A DNA stretch of 31,905 nucleotides, taken from positions 78,059 to 109,963 of the forward strand of contig KN882847.1 in NCBI GenBank assembly GCA_000934455.1, read 5' to 3'. A model generated the notes under the pieces. That model was not told the origin of the DNA and did no database searches. It saw only the letters and a program-made list of their open reading frames with translations. This DNA is from Apostichopus parvimensis. Its lineage: Eukaryota > Echinodermata > Holothuroidea > Aspidochirotida > Stichopodidae. Below, one piece after another: positions 12,901 through 24,900 of this stretch (the stretch's first letter is position 1; every line of letters begins with the position of its first letter). The position numbers were made by a program, and so were the translations under genes.

Positions 12901-15900
12901 AATGCCATAACTGTTAATTTTTTAGCTTATAAAATTGTATGATTGTAAATTGAGTCAAACTTTGACACCCTCTGTTGTCTCCACAAAACTTCATTAAAAT
13001 GGATATTCAGGTGGCTGAAGCTTGTTTGCTTAAATAACAAAACATTCTGGATATTTTCTGCATCGTCGTGTCAGATTAAATCCTCGTAGCATTTTTTTGA
13101 CCAAGATTTGGATTTTTCAAATTTTGCAATATTTTGTGATTGCATCTGGCAACAGCAGAATGGGATGATGTCGTCATGACAATAATCAGCTACAAATGTT
13201 TTTTTTTTTTGTTTTTTTTTTTTTTACTTTATAAAATTTATCTCACATATTCACAGAGGAATATACATTTCTGAGAACATTGACAGCTAAAAAGCAAACA
13301 TTTTTTCCAAAGGTATCACATTACAAGGATAAATCAACAAGAAGATTGGAATAGGTAATTAGGAGAGCATTTGTTGAGCATCTGCTGTAATGACATCATA
13401 CAGTAGGCCACCTACATGTGATCAACTTCCTTGAAGAATCAAGGGTTTAGCCAGGCCAAATAGGTTTCATTCAAGATTCAATCAAAGATATCTCAAGTTC
13501 TTGCGATGGGTTTTTCAACTAGCAGTGTAGAATATTTTTTCGCTTTTAAAAGTATTGACATAATCTGCCAGACTGCCACCAGAATATCTCTTTTAGTAAA
13601 AAAAATGTTGATGACAGTCATGTTTTTGATATTGCTGCTTTATATCGCTTACAAGAGCTCTGTTGTAAGACAATTAAGGCCGTCAATATTGGCTGGATCC
13701 AAATTATAGCAGGCGAAAGAACTGCGAACGGTTTCCAAAAGTTCTCTCCAGATTATTCTCAGAAATGCAGATTGGGTTAAATAAGACATAAGTGACCACT
13801 TTGTTTCTTTTCTAGCTTATTTGGTGGCTAAGCTGCATGGTGATGGTTAACACGATTTCCATATCCTCCGTAATCTGTAATCTGTTTTATCTGTAAATGA
13901 ATCTGATAACAAAGTGAAAACACATGCGACACCTTCACGATGTTGAGCACGTTTTCTTAGACAATTATAGAACACTATTTTTCACAAGTAACATTCTGTA
14001 TCCCCAAACTTATGTTGTTGTATGTTACATGATTCTCCATTTTTAGGGGGAAAAATCTCAATTCTAATGTTTTAAATTTCAGAAGACCATTCTAGCCTAT
14101 CTTCTTCACTTCAATCACACAAGTCTTCCAGCATAGCAAGAAAACGACCAGAAAATGGTGAGGTAAGGTTTCAATAAACTCTCAACTTTTCTTTTTCTGT
14201 CCTTTTTTTTATTATTTTACTTTGATGTAATGCAAATAAGCATCAGATTAAACTTCACATCCCAAAGGTTTATATCTCTCTTTCCTTTTTCTTTCTTGTT
14301 TTATTTTGAGTCAACATTTTATCACATATTTCAAATCAGTAGCAGTACGGTTACCCCCTCGTAAATGTCACAATCACTTTGACCCGACCGTCGAAATCCA
14401 ATTGGTCGTCGTTCTTACACTGAAAATCTTTGTCTCCATGACAACACATTGTAGGTCGTGTGCTAGTTTTAAAGACAGTTCAGTCATCATCGGTCTCCCG
14501 TTAGTTACTAATATCGCAGAAGGAATAAAACGGTTAAAAGTCCATGTTTCAAAACGTTGTCAAGGTCTTTACTGAAGCGGATAAATTTGACATTGCGATT
14601 GGTGTTCTCCTTGGATTTCAAATTTGTTGATATTTCCCTCTCGAATTATTCTTTCGTACCACTCGTACGAATGTCAATGAGCATATGAGGAGACGGCTAA
14701 AACCGCTGGGACGGATATTCTAGCAGAAGTGGGGTGAATGGCTCGACAGCATTTGGAATCGATTATATCATCGCTTTCTAACATGTTTAGAAGAGCTTAA
14801 AGAAAGTATGACAGTTAAAATTGCAGACACTGGGTTCAAGGATTTGTCCTACTATCTAAAGTGAAAGTTTTCTTTTCAACTTTAGATATTCAGGGTTTAA
14901 TGCTGCGAGGTTCTTATGGTTGTGGCATCAAGAGTGTGAACATTTTACAGAATTTACTTTCTACAGATGATATACTTGAAAGTTAAGCAATCTACTGGAC
15001 AGACAGACAGACTGACAATAGAGTGGGACAGTTGCTGGTTTTAGAGATAAGCTCTAGTATCTTAACTTTCATTAAATTGATATGTGAAGTTTAATCAACT
15101 TAATTTGCAGTGAAGTTCTGGCGGCTGAAAGCATATGTGGTGTAGTATGTATAATATACATTGTACATTTCATCTAACTGACAGACAAACAAGCAGCTGC
15201 ACAGACAGACAGACAGACAGACAGCAGACTGATAAATAGAGTGACACTTGTGTTGTTAGGTTTAGAGATAAGGTACTTGTCTTCGTGTAATTTGATATGA
15301 AAGCCAAGTCTGTAATGTATGTACTTGATCAGCAACAATTGACCAAAAAGTATCACCAATCAACACAGTTGAGTTATCGTTATCGGCTGATACAGATTAG
15401 CAATAATCAATTATCTATGTAGTTTTGTATTACTTTACATATATATAAACTACCAGTTTAGAGCAATAGATCTATTGATCAAATCGGTATGTCAACAATC
15501 AAAGAGATCATGAAAACTCAATGTCCAGTCTAGCCTGATCTAACCAAGTATATGAACAATTTGAGCAATATCTGTTTAGGGGTTTAAATAGTATTGGAGG
15601 TTGGGGAGGGGCAGGAAGGGGAAGTGTTTGGACTTACAGTAACTGCTTCTCTGATTTGAAATTATCCTATTCTGGCAACACTTGTAATATAAACGTTGCT
15701 TGGCTAGATCAGCTCCACAGCACTGGAACAGTCTCCCCTTACATCTGAAAACAATCCAGCATGTGTCAACTTTCCAGAAAGAACTCAAGACGCTCTTATT
15801 CATAAATGCTTATCCATTTGTTTAAAATCTCTTGTGTCCATTTTGGGTACTTTGCTCCTGCAGCGCTTCTGAGCAGTTTTATTTTAACTGGATAAGAGCG

Positions 15901-18900
15901 CTTTACTATTATTATTATTATTATAATATAGGGTCCTTGAGTTCATTTCAGATGACGCTGAGTAGATTATGATTTGGGGGAAATATCATCTTTTCCAACA
16001 CCTCCATCCCCTCTCCACCCCACCTCCTACACACAAAGAAACTTGCACACCTTTAGCCCATGCTTCACCGCGTATTGTTTAATGGTTATTTGGTTGCCTG
16101 TTTTCGGTTGATTGATCAATGATGTACCTAGCAGATTTATAACCCCGATTTATATCCTGTCACTGCCGATACCCTATTTTCTTTATCGCCTCCTTTTCCA
16201 CCCACAGCCCGACTCTGGAAGCGAACCGGAGGAATTACTGGAAGATGTCAGCGATAAGATAGATGAGGTCTTACTCTCGCGCTTACAGCCGTCTTCTCTG
16301 TCCAGCGCTGGTAGCGCCATCAGTAAACTTGCTGTATACGTCGCCAAGTACAACTACGACCCGTACGTCGATTCGCCGAACGATAACCCCGACTCTGAAC
16401 TTCCATTGAAAGCCGGGGATTACATCTACGTATACGGCGACCCGGATGAGGTAGGTCCAGTTATACGACCATCTGGTCCCTAACAGACCCCTCCCACTCT
16501 TTGGTTATTCATTATTCTTGCACACCATGGCAGAGTGGTGATAAGAGAAAGTCATTAATATGCATAAGGACAGCTTGGTCATCTTTGAAGTAAGAGTTGA
16601 TTTCAAGGGAACCCATCTGCCTATAATGATTCTGCCATGGATTAAATCAGTAACTCATAATCTTTGTCTACCCCCAACATTCAATATACTGCTTTAAGTT
16701 TTCCTTGACAAGCCTTTGAAGTTTTTGGTCTAATTTCATCATTTCCTGCTGAGATTTTTGTGGATTAAACTAATGTTCATTTCAACTACAAAATCTGCAG
16801 TACATTACCATTACATTATCACAGTATCACTATGTTATCATTTTGAGCGGTGGTATGAGATTCTGGTGAAACCAACCAAAGATCAGGTTTTTACAGTTAC
16901 TGCAATTTATCCACCATTGTGACCTCAGGCTTTTACAGTTATTGCAATTTATCCATCAGCTGTGACCTACAAAAAGGTGTTGATCTCTTCCACGTTTTCT
17001 CACTCGTTATGTAGATCTACTTAAACTCCCATCAGGGCTATTACGCATGTTAATGGTGGTCATTGAATATTCATGAAGGAAGTGATTCTTAATCTATCCA
17101 TTTTATGAGATTTCCTGAGTTTAATTTTCCTAATGTGGGGAGGTGACAGGTTGACTTGATTTATTAAACCGATAATCTCTGGCCTGTCACGTTAATCTGA
17201 TAAGAAGAGCATCACACTTAGCTAACGGAAGAGAATCATCTAATTAACTCTTGTCGAATCTGTCAAAACAAACAAGGCCATTAAAAAGAGAGAGAGCTTT
17301 GGTATATCTTGCAGACTAAAAGGATATTCCAGGGGTAAAATTCAATTTATAAACTATAATGGGGGAACATAAAAATTCAAACTTCCTGGTAAAATGTGCA
17401 TTAAACTGCTATACATGTATTATAGAGTTTTTGGAGGTCACAGCATTTCGAGGTGATATTTTCTGTACCAAAACTGAACTGGAAACAAACAGTTGTGATT
17501 TTGCAGATGTTCAGTGAGAAGAACGGTTTTTCTTTTCCTTCAGAATTTGCATTCAGTTTTGTACTTTTATTATGATGTGAATGAATCCAACATATTAGTT
17601 AATAATTTGTAGACTTTTTGCAGAAAATAAGCTCATGAAGTAAAGCACATCCAGAGTGAGGAAGAGGCGAAGGGAGTTTTGTACCATCAACGAAGAATAT
17701 TTTTGTCTTCCCCAAAAAAGAAAAACATGTTTCAAATTGTCCGCTTCTGGAACATTTTGGCACCTCAATATCGCACCAGTTTATCGAGATAAATAGTGTT
17801 CGCAAGATTTTCCAAAATATATCATATAGTTCATACAACACTATAGAACAATGCAATCCATCGTTATGAGCTGTTAATACTGTACAGAAGTCTGACTTCA
17901 TGCGTTAAAACAAACATTATAATATCCTAAATATATTCATCAATTATCAGCTATGAATATTCATGACGGAGCAGTATCTGTTGCCCTCTCTGTTTCAGGA
18001 TGGCTTCTTCCAAGGAGAATTAATGGATGGCAGACGAGGATCAGTCCCGAGTAATTTTATCGACAGAGTTGCGGGTAAGTTGAGGGCACCTCTGGAAGGC
18101 AGTGCTCATTAAAGTTGACAATAATATAAAAAAAAAATTAAAAAGTGAAATGACACCCTAGCTTTTAAATCGTCTACTTGTAATTCAGTTAACTCACTAA
18201 CAAAGTCAAAGGATACCTTTGTCATTATAAAGTTGATACTATTTGTTTATCAATATACAAGGTAGAAATTCTCTTATTAGCTAGAACATAAACTGGTCTG
18301 TAGATGCAGGAAATCGAACCGTTAGCTCGAGTTGGTAGAAAACATTTATCTTTGGCGATTTAGCGATTGATTAATATTGAAGTTTAAAAAAAAAAGATTG
18401 GAGAGCAGAATTCTGCCTCTCGCAACTGTTTCTGTCCTTGAATGTCTGGATATAATTGACCAGGTTTTGCTTTGTGTATTTATCGATATGGATATTGATG
18501 GAAGCGGCTGGCTGAGTAAACTCGTTCCCAGCATACCAGAAATTAATTGACGACAAAAGCTCATGTCAAAGTATTTTTTCAGTTTTGGTGTGAAAATTTA
18601 TTAACAATATCTGTAACAATACCAGTAAATGTGGGTCAAACATGTCTCTTTTATAAAGTTGTAAATGTGCTTCTCGTTGACCATATTCTTAGTAAAAGAT
18701 GTCACAAAGCAGACAGTCTAAATGTGTATCATCTCTCAAGGACAAAATGCAAAAAGTCCAATGAAAGAGAGAGTTATAATGAACTGTTGTGAGACCTATA
18801 CCCCCAATTACATAATCTAACACCTGTAGAGTTAATTTTCCTGCAGTAGGGTATAAGTGACTTTAAAGAACATTCTGTTGGCTTAAGTTATTTGCTTAGC

Positions 18901-21900
18901 AAATTTGCCAAAAATTCTCCTTATCTTTAGGTGAAAACCCCCACATCCTCATAGCATTTTGTATCACATAGCTACTTTTCCTTATAATTTCTTAATCACT
19001 TATCCTCAGAGGAAAAAAAAGAATATTTTGACAAAAAATGATACATTTTGATGAAAACTTAAAAGTACAGAGAACTTTGACAGGTATTAAAGCAAACATT
19101 CAAACTGTATCAGGTTTCACTGATAAATCAACAAGAAGATTATAAGAAATTCGAGAGCATTTGCCAAGATGACGTCACAGTTCCCCTACTGTGATCCAAC
19201 TTCCTGGAGAAGTCAAAGTTTTAGCTAGTCAAAATAGGTCGCATTCAATCAACCATATCTCAAATTAGGGGCATGATATTAAGATGGGGTTTAATTTTTC
19301 AACTAGCAGTGTGGAATATTTTGCTCTCCAGTATAAGTTCCACATTGTTTGTCATCAGAAATTCCTTTTCATATCCGTCAAGCCTATAAAGCAAGCTGTC
19401 ACAGGCTGTTCACATAAACATTATCTTGAGTTTACCATCTTAATTTTCATCACTCAAGGTCACCCTGTGCATATATGCATACTGCTGCATAAAAAGATCA
19501 AATAGTTTTGGGTATACCTTCATGCTAAATGAGGTAAAATAAATGATTACTTTGAATTCTAACCTCACAATTCTTTAGACAAATCTCATTAAAGCCACAT
19601 TCAATCGCTCACGGTTGATAAGCAACAAGGCCCTCGATATTTATTTGGGAGAATCCACTTTCCTTTGGAGGGGGGTGGGGGGTCATCTTAAAGATACCAC
19701 CAAAGGTTGATTCATATCTTAATCATGAATATATTCTAGCTTGATATCTCAAATCAAGTATGTGAGAATAGCATCATCTTTCACAACCGCATAGATAAGG
19801 TTTTTTAGTTGATGATGTTTACTCATCGGGTATCTAGATCCTTTGCCCACAAGAAGTCTAATTGGTCATAGCATTGATTCAGCATTTTGCGGAAATGTCA
19901 TTTCCAGTATGTAGAATACAAGTTTCCTAGCTTGTGTCTCATATAACATGTGCCTGCCTCCATACAAGCGTTCATAATATGCCAATGTCATTTTCATTAT
20001 CAAGGGATCATTTCTATATATTTTTGGTTTCTTGATTAGATACAAAGGATTTATTTGATAACAAAGGTACTAATATTTTTTTCTATTCATGGCTTCCTTA
20101 CATACTGCTCCTTGCACATGTAATGCTTTTACCACCCGTATAATGCATGGCTGAGGGGCAAGGGACAGTCTCATCATAGTGTGCACCCTTCATGTGATGT
20201 CATATGAGTTTTCATAGCATAGATACAATCTTTAGCTATTCCCTTTGGCATTCTTTATGTTATCAAATAGCAACTCACGTTATCACATGGCAACACCGCA
20301 GAATGTGAACCATGGCATAAACTTGACCGTGATCAAATAGAGTCACAAATATCTCTTTATTATTATTATTCTGATTATTGTTATTATTTCAGTCAACTTG
20401 GCAGTGGTACTAAAATTTTGCCAAAATAGCAACTCGTGGTATTATATGATGGCCACTGCAGTATGCTATAAATAATCATATTTTATGCTGCATGAGAGCA
20501 GTTGCCTTTACTTTACTACTACAACCAATGTGTTCANNNNNNNNNNNNNNNNNNNNNNNNNNNNNNNNNNNNNNNNNNNNNNNNNNNNNNNNNNNNNNNN
20601 NNNNNNNNNNNNNNNNNNNNNNNNNNNNNNNNNNNNNNNNNNNNNNNNNNNNNNNNNNNNNNNNNNNNNNNNNNNNNNNNNNNNNNNNNNNNNNNNNNNN
20701 NNNNNNNNNNNNNNNNNNNNNNNNNNNNNNNNNNNNNNNNNNNNNNNNNNNNNNNNNNNNNNNNNNNNNNNNNNNNNNNNNNNNNNNNNNNNNNNNNNNN
20801 NNNNNNNNNNNNNNNNNNNNNNNNNNNNNNNTCTATATCTGAACCCATCTTGCATGGCCTTCCCCCATATTTCTATGCACATTTCCTCCTAAACCCGGCA
20901 CCCATGTCCTAAACCCGGCACCCATGTCCCCACCTCTCTTGTTTCTTCCACATTTGGATATATTCCTTTGTCCTACAGCTAATTGGCATTGTTTCTGTGG
21001 TCAGTATTCACAAAGCTTCAAACTTCAAAAGGTTCTCATCATGTTTGAGACAACAATAGATTTGAAATAAAAAACAATAAATAAAAATTGCAACCTTATG
21101 TATTATCATTAAAACAACCAACTAGTGTCATATAGTTATTTAAGGTTTCTCATATTTGCTGGTATATAGCTTCTCTTTGATATGTTGACATCACTTGTCT
21201 AAACTGCACGAAATACTTTATGAACACATGCTCTCTTATATCCATCCAAGTTGAACAAGTTTAATAGAATGAGATCTTTCTTCAATAATATTGCTACTAA
21301 AGATTACAGCAGCTTTTTCCTCTAAGCATCCAGTTGTCACACCGCCCTTTCAAAGTTCACCTTTAAAATTTATTTCAGTGCTTCTTCAACCCATTTGAGC
21401 CTTACTGAAATCTTCATGTTAAGATTAATCTGAGGAGTGAATTTTTGCAACCATTTCTTCCTTTTTTTTTCAATACATTTCCTCCTGGTAGAGGGAATAT
21501 ATTATCATGCATATTTTGTCTCCTTCATATTTTTTTTTTATTATTATTTTTTTATATTTCATATTTATTATAGTTCATATTTATGGTATGATTACCATAA
21601 ATTACACATTTTCTGTGCTTATCATTTACATTCTATATGAATGATATGTAAAATAGTCGGTGTTGGGTTGCCATTGACGTCAGAGCCCCTGCAGTTCAAT
21701 GTTAATGAGAGTCGTTGATTCATTTGCATGCATAAAATGAATTTTTCTTTGTATATATTTCTTTGCTTTGATTCAGCTGCTAGTGTAGTAAATGGGTACA
21801 TGTTGCTCAATATGGTTTAATAGGTGCATATATATTTCGAGGAAACTAAGCACAGAAATGGGTTGGTTATCAATCGTAATAGTAGCAACCGGGTGAAGGT

Positions 21901-24900
21901 TTCACACTGTTTGTGCTCAATAATGGAGAAAGGCGCACCTGAAGTATTAGATCTTAAGTTCTAACTTTAACGTGGAGATCAAATGATAAATATTGCCCAC
22001 TTCTCCTGATACACTTTTATGATTATTACATTATTCTCATCTGTAATATCTTCTCTAATTTTAGAGACAGTGAGGTATATAATAGGTAATGGCTCCTAAA
22101 TTGTTTACTCTGCCATGGGTGTTCATTGTCTGTCCAACTTGAGACAATGATTGGCAGTTAAATTTCTTGTTCAGATAAGCAGTGTTCTACATTGACAGTG
22201 AGGTATATGAGGCACTACCTTGTTAACCTACCTTTTGTGTAAATGATGATCTGTTCGTTATCCGTTCACTGCAAATAGAGAATTAGCTTTCTCTCTCCGA
22301 CAACCAGTGAATTCCCTCTTCATTTACAATGGACTACTTCATAATGCCTTTGATATTATACAAGTATGTTCACTGACAGCTCTTAAAAAGCAGTGCTTTG
22401 CTTTTAGGTTTCCATGGCAATTAGCCAGTTATAAGGCTCTACCTCATAAATGGTATTCTTTTTGTGAGAAAAGTTGTACAGACTACCTCTCTAAGTGTAC
22501 CAGCCATTTTCTATCTTTTTTATATACTTTGCACAAATGATAAATATCTTGACCTGATAACAAACTAGAAAAAATGTATTGAATCACCCTGTAACATCAT
22601 GCATATATGTTGATAATATTCTATATATTTCAACAATTCCATATCTATCATGGTTTATTTTCTTTCAGATGACAGAATTTTAGATGTCTTGCACCAGAAC
22701 AGTTCGCAAGCAGAAGGTAAGGATGACACAGCCAGGGCACACTCTTTTGTGGGTTCCTCTGGTTAAGGGCATCACTGTCTCTTGCCTTTAAACATGTGAT
22801 ATTACTTTGAAAAGATTCCTTATGTTAACTGACCATTTTTGGCGTTAAAATAATGGCTGAAGTGGGACAAGAAAAAGGTTGTGTACTTTACCATACTATG
22901 TTTGATCAAATGTGCACCATTCCTTATAAATCAGAACACAGTTTTATAGATGATGTTGACAGCTTATTCTCAGAATCTCTCTCCACCTCTCTCTCTCTCT
23001 CTCCCTGTCCACCCTACACTCCCTCACTTTGAAGTGGCAAGGTTTCATTTGCCCTAGGCATATCAAACAACCACTTGAATTATGTTACTTGTAATATTTC
23101 ACACAATCTGTTTACCCAGACTCTGAAGATAACCTATTTTCTTGCCCCGAAACCTGTATTAATTTTCCCAAAAGAGAAATCTTGCGTTCCATTTGTTCTA
23201 TACCTGATGTAAGAGGGCTCGGAAAGCAGGACGAGATGTTGCCATCGTGGAAGAACAATATTTAGTATTCTGCCATCGATCGATGGGTTTAATATTTTAG
23301 CCGATGAAAATAAAACTGCACATTAATGTAACATATTCCCTGTAGAAATTATCATCCCAGAGAGACTTGAATAATGTTCAAATGATGCTTGCCATCATCT
23401 CGTATCATATTCTTGAACGTGCTTTCTTTTTCTCCTCTCTTTTCTTTTTCTTTCTATTTGCTTTTTTTAATTTTTTTTTTCTTTTTTCGCCTTTGGTTTT
23501 GTTTTTACTTTCTGTGTTAGATCTCAGGTTTTTCTTCATGATCTGTTTCTGTAATGTCCTATTTTGTTTTCTCTTCGTATAACAGGAGATGTGATAAGTG
23601 ATTTGTCATTTAACAGCAGCGATGAGACCGATGTAAAGAGGGTGCCACCTCTAGCATTTGCAAGTAAGTCGCCTGGAACAATTCTGCCTCGAGTGATTTC
23701 TGTCGGTTTCTCGTGTCACGGCGTAAATTGAATCAACCTCGTTGAGCGGAATTTGGATCTTCTCCTTTTTTTTTTTTTATCCTCAAGTATAGACTTAAGG
23801 TCTCAGAATATAAATTAGATGTGACAGATAGCTTGGAAAAAATTATTTACACCGAGGAATTCTTTAATTAATTGAAGATAACATATCAATTGATTCAAGT
23901 TAGATATTATTTTCCTAACACTTTTGAAATGCAGCTGTATTTTTTTGATCTCACAACTTGCAGATTTATAGGGCAATATTTTCTTTGTTTTTTTTTTTTT
24001 TTTATAAAGAAGGCTTTATTATTTAAAGATCTTTATTTAAAGAGTCTTAAAAACCTTCATTTTTTTGGTTAATTTTTACTTTTTGTCCTCGTTCTTACCC
24101 TTTTCTCGCATCATGATATTTTCCTTCTTACTATGTTTTTATCCATTTTCCATTCAATTCCTTCCCATTTGTCAATTGTATAGTTGATTTCAAGATCAGT
24201 TATTAAGAAAATATTAATTAATTTGTGATCATCAAATCAGACAAAATAATTTGTACCATTTAATAGAGGTTCAGACTAACTAAATTTGTACTGTTACAAG
24301 AAGATGTTGCAATATGGTAAATTTCCACTTTACACCCTAAATCTCTTCCTCCTCCCCTCCCTCCCCCACACCCCCCCCCCCCCCTTCAACCCCAAGACAT
24401 ATAAGCATTCCCCAATATGAAAATGCGGCTCTTACATTCTTTCTGTCTTGATGGTAAGACTCTTAAAGTCTGCACTTGCATGACAAAAATGGTATCAAGG
24501 TTGTTGCCCTCATTCAAGAACTTTGCTGTTACCCATCCTCTGGCAACCTTTCTTTCTCTCTCCCTTGCTACTCTCTCTTCCCCGATCTGTCCTACCACCC
24601 AGACGAATTGGCCACTTATAATCGCAGTACCGACCATCGTATATGAGGCACTACCTTGTTAACCTACCTTTTGTGTAAATGATGATCTGTTCGTTATCCG
24701 TTCACTGCAAATAGAAATTAGCTTTCTCTCTCCGACAACCAGTGAATTCCCTCTTCATTTACAATGGACTACTTCATAATGCCTTTGATATTATACAAGT
24801 ATGTTCACTGACAGCTCTTAAAAAGCAGTGCTTTGCTTTTAGGTTTCCATGGCAATTAGCCAGTTATAAGGCTCTACCTCATAAATGGTATTCTTTTTGT

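Larger units (their letters stand above)
14163..16207 (+). other. Intron D-E
   Basis: A 2.0-kb intron. It holds a CpG-rich stretch (about 14340-14680), a locally duplicated GACA-containing block (14998-15090 and 15195-15310) and a LINE 3' end with an ATT tail (15691-15927). The acceptor region CTTTTCCACCCACAG precedes exon E. Confidence 0.75.
18075..22668 (+). other. Intron F-G, with assembly gap
   Basis: A 4.6-kb intron holding copy 2 of a dispersed repeat (18940-19640), a gap of 295 N (20537-20831), a 20-bp tandem duplication just right of the gap (20888-20927) and the left breakpoint of the 2.43-kb duplication (22203). Phase 1 is kept from F to G, so no exon must be missing, but a phase 1-1 exon inside the gap cannot be excluded. 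Confidence 0.7.
22203..24638 (+). repeat. Large tandem duplication, copy 1 (2,436 bp)
   Basis: This runs from GTATATGAGGCACTACC to CAGTACCGACCATC and is followed directly by copy 2. By eye the copies differ only at a one-base indel near 22280, a G/T at 24427 and a small change at 24444-24450. It carries exons G and H and the first 36 bases of exon I. Offsets of 2436, 2435 and 2434 between copies follow from the two indels. Confidence 0.95.

Noticed and set aside
20485-20912. Open frames spanning the N run
   Set aside because: They exist only because N has no stop codons.
23367-23582. 71-codon hydrophobic open frame (also at 25802-26017)
   Set aside because: It is the T-rich polypyrimidine tract before exon H; phenylalanine and leucine runs come from T content.
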